From positions 372,001 through 436,000 of the forward strand of contig NZ_QQOH01000004.1 of the NCBI RefSeq assembly GCF_003345655.1: a DNA stretch of 64,000 nt, written 5' to 3'. The DNA comes from Motiliproteus coralliicola (GTDB lineage Bacteria > Pseudomonadota > Gammaproteobacteria > Pseudomonadales > Balneatricaceae). Below, one piece after another: positions 35,292 to 44,595 of the stretch (position 1 is its first letter; the number at the start of each line of letters is the position of its first letter). The position numbers and the translations under genes were made by a program. The notes beneath the pieces are model-generated. The model was not told the origin of the DNA, did no database searches, and saw nothing but the letters and a program-made list of their open reading frames with translations.

Positions 35292-35945
35292 ATGAAGCAG
35301 ATTGCAGTCATTCTGTCCGGTTCGGGTGTATTCGACGGTTCGGAAATCTATGAGTCGGTTTTGACGTTGTTGAACATCGAGCAGCAAGGCGCCAAGTATC
35401 ACTGTCTGGCGCCGAATGTGGATCAGATGCATGTGGTCAATCATTTGACCGGTGAGGTGGCTGAAGGTGAGCAGCGTAATGTGTTGGTCGAGGCTGCCCG
35501 CTTGGCCCGGGGTGAGATCAAGGCGCTAAGCGATGCCAACCCGGCCGATTACGATGCGCTGATCATCCCGGGGGGCTTCGGCGCGGCTAAAAACCTGTCC
35601 AACTTTGCCGTGGCGAGTAGCGACTGCGAGGTCAACCCGGAGGTGGCCAGCTTCACTCAGGCGATCCACTCAGAGGGCAAGCCGGTGGGCCTGATCTGTA
35701 TCGCCCCTGCCATGGCTCCGAAGCTGTTCGGTGCCGATGTGCTCTGCACTATCGGTAAGGATCCGGATACCGCCTCGGCCATCGAGGCGATGGGAGGTCG
35801 ACATCAGGCCTGCGAAGTCAGCGAAACAGTGATCGACCGAGACAACAAGGTGATCACCACCCCGGCTTATATGCTGGCAGGGTCAATCTCCGAGGCGGCA
35901 TCGGGAATCGGTAAGCTGGTTGAGGAAGTCATTTCGATGGCCTAG
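35292..35945 (+). CDS. elbB: Isoprenoid biosynthesis glyoxalase ElbB
   Basis: 217 residues, class I glutamine-amidotransferase-like (DJ-1) fold. It opens with VILSGSGVFDGSEIYES, has IIPGGFGAAKNLSNFA, and the nucleophile elbow GLICIAPAM with the cysteine typical of ElbB. E. coli ElbB has glyoxalase III-like activity and an old link to isoprenoid production. Good ribosome site GGGAGAAGCACA. Monocistronic. Confidence 0.93.
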   Translation: MKQIAVILSGSGVFDGSEIYESVLTLLNIEQQGAKYHCLAPNVDQMHVVNHLTGEVAEGEQRNVLVEAARLARGEIKALSDANPADYDALIIPGGFGAAKNLSNFAVASSDCEVNPEVASFTQAIHSEGKPVGLICIAPAMAPKLFGADVLCTIGKDPDTASAIEAMGGRHQACEVSETVIDRDNKVITTPAYMLAGSISEAASGIGKLVEEVISMA

Positions 35946-36095
35946 CCCGTCGTTGTTCGATGTGAAGGGGGGGAGCCGAGGGGCCCCCCATTGACTGTCG
36001 AACCAATTTGATAGGGCTTTTAGTCGAATCTGGACTCACGAAGGCCGTTTCTTTTTTGCTATCCTACGGTCGCAATTTTGACGGACAGAGCTGTT

Positions 36096-36974
36096 GTGAA
36101 TACCACCAACCTGTTAAAAACCATCGCCGAGGCCCGCCCGGAACTGCGTAAGTCCGAGCAGAAAGTGGCCGACTACGTGCTGGCTCACCCCAAAGAGGTG
36201 ATCCATATGCGGATCGTGGATCTGGCTTCAGAAGCCCAGGTCAGCGAGCCAACGGTGGTGCGTTTTTGTCGGGCGCTGAACTACGATGGCTTTCAGGACT
36301 TTAAGCTGACTTTGGCTCAGGTGCTGGCCACCAGCTCCAACTTTGAGCAGTTCTCGCTCAACAAGAAGGACAGCGTCAGCGATTTCAAATCGAAAATCTT
36401 CGATTCCACCATCGGTAACCTGCTCAATATCAAAGAGGAGCTGGATGCCGATACGCTGGAGCAGGCGATCGATTCGCTGGCACTGGCAAAGCGGATCGAG
36501 TTCTATGGCTTTGGTGCCTCGGCGGCGGTCTGTACCGATGCGCAGCACAAATTCCACCGACTCAAGGTCAACGCGGTGGCCTATTCGGATCCGCACCTGC
36601 AGTCGATCGCGGCGGTCACCTTGTCCGAGGGGGATGTGGTGGTGGCGGTTTCCCAGACCGGCCGCACCAAGGATCTGCTTCACTCGTCCCGGCTGGCATT
36701 GGCCCAGGGGGCTCAGGTGATCGCGCTTTGCCCCAGTAATACGCCGTTGTCGGAGCTGGCGACGGTGCCGATCCATATCGATCTGGAAGAGGATAAAGAC
36801 CTCAGTGCCTTGATGTCCTCACGGGTTGTTCAGTTGGTGGTGATCGACGTGCTGGCCGTCGGCTTGGCGATGAAGCTGGGGCCGGGGGTGATCGATCACC
36901 TTAAGACCATCCGTCGTAGCCTGCGTTCGTTGCGCCAGAACGAAAAGCGACCGGCTACTCGGGTCGAAAAGTAA
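36096..36974 (+). CDS. hexR: RpiR-family regulator, HexR-like
   Basis: 292 residues: N-terminal RpiR HTH (EAQVSEPTVVRFCRALNYDGFQDFKL) and C-terminal SIS sugar-phosphate domain with YGFGASAAVCTDAQHKF and VVVAVSQTGRTKDLL. HexR senses KDPG and represses Entner-Doudoroff and central carbon genes. The zwf-edd genes it often adjoins are not here. The start is the GTG of MNTTNLLKTI; a TTG 18 nt upstream is an alternative. The name rests on overall similarity. Confidence 0.85.
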   Translation: MNTTNLLKTIAEARPELRKSEQKVADYVLAHPKEVIHMRIVDLASEAQVSEPTVVRFCRALNYDGFQDFKLTLAQVLATSSNFEQFSLNKKDSVSDFKSKIFDSTIGNLLNIKEELDADTLEQAIDSLALAKRIEFYGFGASAAVCTDAQHKFHRLKVNAVAYSDPHLQSIAAVTLSEGDVVVAVSQTGRTKDLLHSSRLALAQGAQVIALCPSNTPLSELATVPIHIDLEEDKDLSALMSSRVVQLVVIDVLAVGLAMKLGPGVIDHLKTIRRSLRSLRQNEKRPATRVEK

Positions 36975-37257
36975 CCTTCCTCGGGCCGCACCGGCCCGTC
37001 TGCCCCGGCCTTCGAGCGCCTGTTCAGGTCTGGTTTTCTCCTGGTAGAGATCAATTACGCGGCTGAAATGCTGCACAGCAGCTTGTATTTCCACCGAAGC
37101 TGTGAGAAAAAATTGCTTGTGGGTTGGGCCCTGTGTCGTTCCTGCAGTCTCTAGCGACGGTTCGATCAAGAGTCCGCTTCCGGGGTTGTCACCGAAAGGT
37201 CACATTACAGCCCTAGAATTCTGCCCTGCTTGATTATCTTGATATGGAGTCGCTGCC

Positions 37258-37452
37258 ATGATGAGACATGATCACCAGCTGGAAGAAATTCACAACCGTG
37301 TGTTCGACGCTGCGATGGAGGTTGAATCCGAAACGCAGCAGGCAACCAAGAAAGCTGCCAGCCTTCGCAATCTTCGCGCCCGCCGGGCGATAGAATCCCA
37401 CTTCGAAGAGAAAGAACTTAAACGTAATCTGTGCGAATACGATTTCGACTGA
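37258..37452 (+). CDS. Small PA3496-like protein
   Basis: 64 residues, highly charged, no membrane segment. The C-terminal RARRAIESHFEEKELKRNLCEYDFD-type pattern (R-R-A-I-E-x-H-x-E-x-K-x-L) resembles the short PA3496 family annotated as putative envelope integrity proteins in gammaproteobacteria. A good ribosome site (GGAG, 8 nt) supports it. I am unsure of the family and there is no function to assign. Confidence 0.6.
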   Translation: MMRHDHQLEEIHNRVFDAAMEVESETQQATKKAASLRNLRARRAIESHFEEKELKRNLCEYDFD

Positions 37453-37554
37453 TCGTTGGTGCTACTTCGCACCGGGATTTAATCGAATCGTTCCCTAGAT
37501 GACTGGCCCCGTCTGGGGCCGTCAGCGGAAGGCTATCGTCGATGGCGATTGTGG

Positions 37555-38823
37555 CTATTGGGGAACCGCGTCATCGAGATAGAGTTTGATGCTGTCGCTC
37601 GGCTTGCTGAGTGATTTCAGCGCGGTGTGCCTGAATTCGGCTTTAAACTGCTCTCCCTGACGGATCGCTTGTTTGACATGGGCCACCATCACAATCGGGG
37701 CCTTGTCCTTGCCCTGTGATAGCTGGCCACCGACCGTAACCCCCTGCAGCGGTATCTGGCCGTCGTAGCGAAAGCGCAGTTGCCAGCGGTCGGCGGACGG
37801 GCGCGTTTCTCCCACTAGTTTCATCTGAGACTGCACGTAGCGGACAAATCGAATCTGTTGCTGCTGTTGGCGTTCACCGGCTTTGGCCTGCTGGTGGTCG
37901 ACGTAGGCGCCAAGCAGGGTACCAGCCAGGGCCGAGAAGCCTCCTCCCTGACCGACATTGTCGGAACCTTGCTGTTGTTTGCTCCACAGACTGTTGTTCT
38001 GCAGCAGTTGGGCGTGGTTCGGGTTGATCCGACCGGGGGTATAGTACGGCTGGACTTTCTCGCCATTGACCCGATTGAAGCGTTCGCGGTCGCTGTTGAC
38101 CGGGTGGGATTGGAAGAACAAGCCACGACGGTTGCCCTCAGTCTGATATTGGCGCTTCCAGATTCGGCTGGAAGCCAGCGGATCATAGCCGGCAAGTGAA
38201 CTGTAGAGCACACCGATCCGGTCAGCTTCATACTCGTTCTTCTGGGTGAAGGCGGCACGATAGCCATCGCGCCCGGCGGAGCCTGAGTTGGCCAGCGCGG
38301 TGACCTGGGCCAGAGATTGGGCTTCAAACACATGGTTGGCCACGGTGTGGGCGATTTCGTGGGCCATGACTGCTGCGACCTCGTCATCGCTCGTGAGCTG
38401 CTCCATCAAGCCCCGGTGAACCACGATGTAGGTGCCGCCGGTGGTGAAGGCGTTAAAGCTGTCACGGTCGATCAGAATCGGTTGCCAGCGTTCATCGCTG
38501 AGGTGGCTGATACGGTGGACCCGGTCAAAGATCTGCACCATTCGCCAGTACTGGTCTTTATCGAGCTGCTGGTTGAGTTTGCGTCCGTCCTTCTTCTCCT
38601 TGGCGATCAGTTGCTCGACCACGCTGTTGCCCTGTTGGATCTGCTGGGCGCGGGATTGGAGGCTCAGGCTGCGCTGGCCGGTGACCCGGTCTTGTTCCGA
38701 TACCGATTCCGCGATGTTGTAGAGGCCGCGATCCACCGATTGCAGGGTTTGACAGCCCGATAGCACTAGTGCAGCTATAAATATTAGCAGGGGCTGATAA
38801 GTTCGGTTTTCAGTGCTGAACAT
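37555..38823 (-). CDS. M48 family metalloprotease lipoprotein
   Basis: 422 residues from the start chosen. Signal peptide with lipobox VLSGCQT, so it is a probable lipoprotein. The zinc site is HEIAH with a downstream E in NEYEADRIG, typical of M48/Oma1-BepA-like proteases of the periplasm that degrade misfolded outer-membrane proteins. A central Q-rich stretch (ERQQQQQIR) precedes a C-terminal beta-rich part of unknown role. Two upstream in-frame ATGs add 8 or 14 residues; the chosen one gives a normal signal sequence. Confidence 0.88.
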   Translation of the reverse strand: MFSTENRTYQPLLIFIAALVLSGCQTLQSVDRGLYNIAESVSEQDRVTGQRSLSLQSRAQQIQQGNSVVEQLIAKEKKDGRKLNQQLDKDQYWRMVQIFDRVHRISHLSDERWQPILIDRDSFNAFTTGGTYIVVHRGLMEQLTSDDEVAAVMAHEIAHTVANHVFEAQSLAQVTALANSGSAGRDGYRAAFTQKNEYEADRIGVLYSSLAGYDPLASSRIWKRQYQTEGNRRGLFFQSHPVNSDRERFNRVNGEKVQPYYTPGRINPNHAQLLQNNSLWSKQQQGSDNVGQGGGFSALAGTLLGAYVDHQQAKAGERQQQQQIRFVRYVQSQMKLVGETRPSADRWQLRFRYDGQIPLQGVTVGGQLSQGKDKAPIVMVAHVKQAIRQGEQFKAEFRHTALKSLSKPSDSIKLYLDDAVPQ

Positions 38824-38874
38824 CGATAAAAATCCCTGATTGTGCATAGATGTGGGTTTATCCATATAACGTAA

Positions 38875-39429
<555 letters not shown>

Positions 39430-39436
39430 TAAATAG

Positions 39437-39727
<291 letters not shown>

Positions 39728-39772
39728 GTGATTTGATGGCTTCTGGACCAAACCGGTGTCAGAAGCGAAATA

Positions 39773-39801
39773 AAAAGGGCAGCGATAGGCTGCCCTTTTT
39801 T
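39773..39801 (+). terminator. Rho-independent terminator after the ferredoxin gene
   Basis: GGGCAGC-GATAG-GCTGCCC with a 7-bp stem followed by TTTTTT. A-run on the left also lets it serve the convergent DUF501 gene. Confidence 0.93.
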
Positions 39802-39820
39802 GTGTCTGCCTGAACGCCCG

Positions 39821-40339
39821 TTAGAGTTTTAGCTGCAGCTTTGACAGCTCGAACTCCTGCTCCATCCGTTGCCCGATCACGTTGCAGCCCTCACCGGGTT
39901 GTGCCAGGTAATGGGCGTACTGCATATGCAGACAGCGCACCTTATCCCACTGGGCGATACCGCCGATACCGTAGCGCTGAAACAGCTCGGAAAAGCCAAG
40001 CTCTTCGATCCGCCGCTGCTCATCCTCGCTCAGATATCCCTGGCGCAGCGCTACGTAATCACGGTGGTTCTGCTGATAAGCCTGTCGCAGTTCCGAATCA
40101 TGCTCCAGTTGCTGTTCGATCTGCTTGACCCAGCCGCCGGTCTCGATCTGGCTGATCGCCTTATAGAGGTCTTTGGAGCAGAGCCAGTAGAGGGTCGGAA
40201 ACGGTTTGTCATCGACCAGTGAATGCATCCGCAACACCACCGGAATGCCATCGGCGGTCTGGTGACTCACCTCGGCAATCCCGCGGGGTTTACGGCCGAG
40301 CTGTTGCTCGATCAGTTGCAGCTGATGATCAGATATCAT
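39821..40339 (-). CDS. DUF501 family protein
   Basis: 172 residues, no signal peptide. Family features: PRGIAEVSHQTADGIPVVLRM, PFPTLYWLCSKDL, then a helical part and VRCLHMQYAHYLAQPGEGCNVIG with conserved C, H and Y. The family is widespread and found near enolase/FtsB or phosphatase genes, but its function is not established. It is 23 nt downstream of the stop of a thiol-disulfide gene on the same strand, so likely cotranscribed. Confidence 0.88.
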   Translation of the reverse strand: MISDHQLQLIEQQLGRKPRGIAEVSHQTADGIPVVLRMHSLVDDKPFPTLYWLCSKDLYKAISQIETGGWVKQIEQQLEHDSELRQAYQQNHRDYVALRQGYLSEDEQRRIEELGFSELFQRYGIGGIAQWDKVRCLHMQYAHYLAQPGEGCNVIGQRMEQEFELSKLQLKL

Positions 40340-40362
40340 GAATCAAATTTAAATTTTGATGA

Positions 40363-41400
40363 TTAGTTTTTGGATTTCAATTCGTCGTCGATCAACGACT
40401 TCAGCTCTGCCAGCAGGTCGCCGTGGCTATGGGGCAGCGGACGACCGTTGACGAAGAAGGTTGGCGTGCTGGTGATGCCCAGCTCCCGTGCTTCGGCCTG
40501 GGAACCGGCGACAATCTGTTGCGGCTCGCCGCTCTTCAGGCAGCTATTGAAGGCATCCATATCCAGTTCCGCTTCCTCGGCCAGCATCTCGATGCTGATA
40601 TTTTTGAGATAGTTCTGGCGTTCGAAGGCGAGCTCGTGGAATGGCCAGTACTGACCCTGGCGGTCGGCGCAGACCGCCGCTTCGGCGACCTTGCGGGAGA
40701 TACCGGAGCGGTTGATCGGAAAGTCGCGATAAACCAGCCGGACCTTGTCGCCATACTCTTTCAACAGCTGCTTGGTGACCGGACCGGCGTTCTTACAGTG
40801 AGGGCATTGGTAATCGGCGAATTCGACCAGGGTGATCGGGGCGTCCGGATTACCCTTACTCGGGTAGCCTTCCAGTGCGATCGGCAGGCGAAGCTGCGGC
40901 AACGCCGCTAATTCGACCTGATAACCCTTGTCCTCGACGATCATCTCCAGCAGTTGGCGCTGTTTTTCCACCAACAGTGCTTGCTTGAGGTAGTTCTTGA
41001 TCTGCTCGCGAACCTGCTCCAGCGGTCCCGGAATTCGGGCCTTGTTGGCATTGTAGAAGGCTTCGACATCGGCATCGGTGGGAAGCGGCGCGCTCAGCAG
41101 TTCCTGCTGTAGCTGGGCAAAGCTCTTGCCTTCAGCCTGGGCTCGCTCCCGCACATAACGATTGACGATGTAACCGTCGATCACTTCGCGGCGTTGATCA
41201 TTGAATTTCTGCTCCAGCTGGTACAGTTCCGCCTTGATTGCGGCAGGCAGGTTGTCGCCACGGTATTGCTGGCCATCGTAGTGGAAACCGGGTCCGGCAG
41301 CTTGCGCCAGGGCAGTGACGCCCAGCAACATGCCTGCGACGAGGCCGTGCCGTTTCAGATGGCGGAACGTTAGGGGGCTTAGGGACAGCTTTTTGAGCAT
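40363..41400 (-). CDS. Periplasmic thioredoxin-fold (DsbA/DsbG-like) protein with SurA-like N-terminal region
   Basis: 345 residues: signal peptide to about residue 36 (LAQAAGPG), a helical region 45-150 that looks like a SurA/PpiC N-domain (EVIDGYIVNRYVRERAQAEGKSF, DADVEAFYNANKARI), then a thioredoxin_4 domain from about 175 with CPHC (FADYQCPHCKNA) and cis-proline TSTPTFFVNG. It probably acts on disulfides of exported proteins, with the N-terminal part binding clients or dimerising. DsbA homologues with this front domain exist, but partner and substrate are unknown. Confidence 0.87.
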   Translation of the reverse strand: MLKKLSLSPLTFRHLKRHGLVAGMLLGVTALAQAAGPGFHYDGQQYRGDNLPAAIKAELYQLEQKFNDQRREVIDGYIVNRYVRERAQAEGKSFAQLQQELLSAPLPTDADVEAFYNANKARIPGPLEQVREQIKNYLKQALLVEKQRQLLEMIVEDKGYQVELAALPQLRLPIALEGYPSKGNPDAPITLVEFADYQCPHCKNAGPVTKQLLKEYGDKVRLVYRDFPINRSGISRKVAEAAVCADRQGQYWPFHELAFERQNYLKNISIEMLAEEAELDMDAFNSCLKSGEPQQIVAGSQAEARELGITSTPTFFVNGRPLPHSHGDLLAELKSLIDDELKSKN

Positions 41401-41615
41401 GGTGACTCCTCAGGTCAGGATGCGGCAGCAGCGGCTGGGTGTTGGGGGACGATACCCAAGGGGGCAACCGGCAGCAAGTCGAAATGGATCTCTGTCGGTG
41501 TGATTGTCGGAGGAGGATTGGGTTCCCCAAAAGCGGTCACTTTGGTGCGGGCCTGTGCCGGTTCAGCATCAGTTGCAACTGCATGGACCGATCTTGGCTT
41601 TGCTACGCTTTGATT

Positions 41616-43163
41616 ATGGATTCTATTGAGCTGCTAAGGGCTCAAGCTGCGGTAGCCGGGCAAGATGGCAATGCGGAGCCCGATCGTTTCAGGTGCACCA
41701 GTCTGGGCCTTAGGTTGCTGTGCCTGTGCGGCCTGTTGGTACTGGGCGGTCAGGCCTGGGGGCAGAGCACGGTTCGGGTCGGCCAAGCTCTCGGCGACCC
41801 TACCCTGATGATGGGGGCTGGCGGTGAGCCGACCGGGTTGTCTATCGAGGTCTTGGAAGCTGTCGCCCGGCAACAACAATGGCAATTGAACATTCATCGG
41901 GCAGCTGAGGCAGAGCTGTTGGAACAACTGGATCGTGGTGAGCTGGATCTGCTGGCCGGTATTACCCGAACTCCTGCGTTGGAAAGCCGCTACGACTTTA
42001 CTCGACAATCTGTGTATTACAGTTGGGCGCAGCTGTTGACGGCCGCGCAGCTACTGGCCGCGCGTGATGAATTGGCAGGCCGGCGGGTCGCTGCGGTTAA
42101 GGCGGACCCGATTTCCCGGCAGTGGCAACGCTACCTGCAGCAGTTGGGGATGCAGCCTCAACTACTACAGGCCGAGAACTATCAGCAGGCCATCTCCTGG
42201 GTCGTCGATACCAAAGCCGATGCGGTGCTGCTACCTCGTCGCCTTGTTCAGCCGATGCTGGAGCAGTACCCGCTGCATCTGACCCCGCTGACCTGTTGTA
42301 CCCGTGAGATCGGTTATCTGGCTCGGCAAGGCGCATCTCCGTCGAAGCTCGACGCCATAGATGCGTACCTGGAACAGCATAGATCAGACCCAGACTCGGA
42401 CTATCAGCGAGGATTGCAACGGCTGTTGGGACGGGCTCCTAGCGATAATGCTCTGGGTTGGCTACTGCCGATGCTGCTGGTGATACTGCTGTTGGCTGCC
42501 GGAGTGACGCTGCGTAGCCAGGATCGTCGTCGCAGGGCACAGCTGCAGCATGATTTCGATGAGATGGAGCAGCGGGTACAGCAGCGAACGCTGGAGCTTT
42601 CCAACACCCATACGTCGCTGGAGCAGGAGGTCATGCACCACCGCGCGACCCAGCAACAGTTGCGCCACCTTTCCCGGCATGACCCGTTGACCGGGTTGCC
42701 GAACCGACGCTACTTCAGTGAGTTGATGGAGCAGGAGCTGAAGCGGGCTCATCGAACTGGCCGTCCACTGGTGGTGATGTTGCTGGATTTGGACGGTTTC
42801 AAGCGGATCAACGCCAGCTTGGGTTACGAGACCGGCGATCAGATCCTGGTGGAGATAGCCGCGCGTCTGGGTCGAACGTTGCGCGAGGTCGATATGCTCG
42901 CACGCCAGGGGGGCGATGAGTTCGTGGTGATGCTCAGCGAGATCAGCAGTGCCCAGGATGCCCCGCTGGTAGCGCAGAAGATGATCGACGAGATCGGCCA
43001 GCCGTTACCTCAGTTGGTCGAAGTGTTAGGCGTCCATATCGGCATCAGTTATTTCCCCGATCATGGCTATGAAGTGGAACAGCTGCTGTCGAAGGCCGAC
43101 CGGGCGATGGACTGTGCCAAGCAGAGGGAGAATAGCTGCTACGTTGATTTCGACGACCTCTAG
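41616..43163 (+). CDS. Diguanylate cyclase with periplasmic SBP_bac_3 sensor
   Basis: 515 residues: signal/anchor about 29-49, periplasmic amino-acid-binding-protein-like sensor 52-272 (VRVGQALGDPTLMM, LDLLAGITRTPALESRYDFTR), helix 281-299, coiled linker, GGDEF domain 350-510 with GGDEF intact at 432-436 and RxxD I-site at 423-426. It should make c-di-GMP in response to a small periplasmic ligand. The start is the ATG within ATTATGGATTC; an upstream in-frame extension of 59 codons has no ribosome site and unlikely composition. Confidence 0.9.
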   Translation: MDSIELLRAQAAVAGQDGNAEPDRFRCTSLGLRLLCLCGLLVLGGQAWGQSTVRVGQALGDPTLMMGAGGEPTGLSIEVLEAVARQQQWQLNIHRAAEAELLEQLDRGELDLLAGITRTPALESRYDFTRQSVYYSWAQLLTAAQLLAARDELAGRRVAAVKADPISRQWQRYLQQLGMQPQLLQAENYQQAISWVVDTKADAVLLPRRLVQPMLEQYPLHLTPLTCCTREIGYLARQGASPSKLDAIDAYLEQHRSDPDSDYQRGLQRLLGRAPSDNALGWLLPMLLVILLLAAGVTLRSQDRRRRAQLQHDFDEMEQRVQQRTLELSNTHTSLEQEVMHHRATQQQLRHLSRHDPLTGLPNRRYFSELMEQELKRAHRTGRPLVVMLLDLDGFKRINASLGYETGDQILVEIAARLGRTLREVDMLARQGGDEFVVMLSEISSAQDAPLVAQKMIDEIGQPLPQLVEVLGVHIGISYFPDHGYEVEQLLSKADRAMDCAKQRENSCYVDFDDL

Positions 43164-43383
43164 CTGCCGAGATACTAAGAAATTAGTCTTGCTTATATCC
43201 GCCTAGCGGGCTCAGAAGTTTGACCATCCGGTGTCCAGTCTTAAGGGCTCTACAAGTTAGAGCCGGTTTCTAACCAAAAGTAACAGCGGCCGTTTTTGGC
43301 TTTTCCCCGTCACAATAATCGCTACACTCAATGGCCGCGATAGCACCGCTTTCTGCCGCGTAATCTGTCCACAAGGAATGTCG

Positions 43384-44595
43384 ATGTCTAACTCAAGCCC
43401 CACCAATCAGTCCGTAGCCTGGCAGGCCCATGCGCTATTGGCGGTGATTGCCGGTCTGCTGATTTTGTTGTTGAACATGGGGGTTCGTCAGTCGATGGGC
43501 CTGCTGTTGCCGGATATGCAGATCAGTTTTGGCTGGCCGATGGCGGAGCTGTCCTTCGCCTTCGCGGTTCAGAACCTCGTCTGGGGCGCGGTATCGCCGC
43601 TGGCCGGGGTGGCCGCCGAGCGTTACGGAACCGTACGGGTGCTGTTGGTGGGGACCTTGCTGTATGCGGTGGGGTTGGCGCTGTTGGCACTGAGCGAGAG
43701 TGCCTGGCTGTATCAGTTCAGCAATGGCTTTTTGATCGGTGTCGGTGTCGGGGCGACGACCTTTCCTGTGGTTCTGGCGGCGGTGGGGCGCCATGTCGGC
43801 GAACCACAGCGCTCATTTGCGTTGGGGATCGTCAGTGCCGGCGGGTCGCTGGGGCAGTTTCTGTTTGCACTGTTGACCCAGTGGGCCAACAGCCGTTTCG
43901 GTTGGATCGAAGCCGTCTGGATTCTGGCCGCCTGTGTCTTGCTGATGGCATTGTTCAGCCCCTGGCTGAAAACCGCCGTGCTGCCCCCGAAGCCTCGTTC
44001 CGAGACTCGGGAGCGGGTGCATTTCGATCGTCGCTTCGTGTTGCTGGCGATGGGCTTTTTCGTATGTGGATATCACGTCGCCTTCATCTCGGTGCATCTG
44101 CCGAATCTGGTGGCGGTTTGCGGCCTGACGCCGGATGTTGCAGCAAACTCGCTGGCATTGATTGGACTGATCAACGTAGCCGGTACGGTCTTTGCCGGTT
44201 GGCTTGGTGGGCGCTATCACAAGCCCTATCTGCTGTCATGGATCTATGGATTGCGGGGGGCGATAGTACTGGCCTTTATCTGGCTACCGAAAACCGCCGA
44301 AAGCTTCTATTTCTTTTCGGTGGTGATGGGAGTGTTATGGCTGTCGACAGTCCCCTTGACCAGCGGCACCCTGGCACAGTTCTTTGGTACCGCTAGATTG
44401 GCCAGTCTGTTTGGTTTGGTGATGTTCAGCCATCAGATCGGCGCCTTCTTCGGCGCCTGGGTGTCGGGCTGGCTGTTTGACCAGACCGGTAACTACGATG
44501 CGGTCTGGTTGATCAGCGCAATGCTGGGCTTTCTGGCGGCAGCGGTTCATCTGCCGATAAAGCCCGAACGTCCGGCTCAAGCGGCGTTGGCTTGA
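43384..44595 (+). CDS. MFS transporter (monocarboxylate/OFA-like)
   Basis: 403 residues, twelve helices, with the MFS loop 2-3 variant GVAAERYGTVRVLLVG and GVGVGATTFPVVLAAVGRHV. The NMGVRQSMGLLLPDMQ start is typical of the MCT/oxalate-formate antiporter branch. The start is the second ATG, 6 nt after AAGGA. Its last 28 codons overlap, on the opposite strand, the 3' end of the SulP gene. Substrate unknown. Confidence 0.88.
   Translation: MSNSSPTNQSVAWQAHALLAVIAGLLILLLNMGVRQSMGLLLPDMQISFGWPMAELSFAFAVQNLVWGAVSPLAGVAAERYGTVRVLLVGTLLYAVGLALLALSESAWLYQFSNGFLIGVGVGATTFPVVLAAVGRHVGEPQRSFALGIVSAGGSLGQFLFALLTQWANSRFGWIEAVWILAACVLLMALFSPWLKTAVLPPKPRSETRERVHFDRRFVLLAMGFFVCGYHVAFISVHLPNLVAVCGLTPDVAANSLALIGLINVAGTVFAGWLGGRYHKPYLLSWIYGLRGAIVLAFIWLPKTAESFYFFSVVMGVLWLSTVPLTSGTLAQFFGTARLASLFGLVMFSHQIGAFFGAWVSGWLFDQTGNYDAVWLISAMLGFLAAAVHLPIKPERPAQAALA

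Noticed and set aside
35967-35989. G-run and C-run after elbB as a terminator
   Set aside because: GGGGGG and CCCCCC could pair, but there is no T-run and the stem is of low complexity, so I do not list it.
37505-37520. GGCCCC-GTCT-GGGGCC hairpin between the small PA3496-like gene and the M48 gene
   Set aside because: The stem is only 6 bp with no T-run on either side; it may be a weak convergent terminator, but support is not enough.
41439-41615. Longer N-terminus for the diguanylate cyclase gene
   Set aside because: The additional codons have no ribosome site and would place about 80 residues before the signal anchor.
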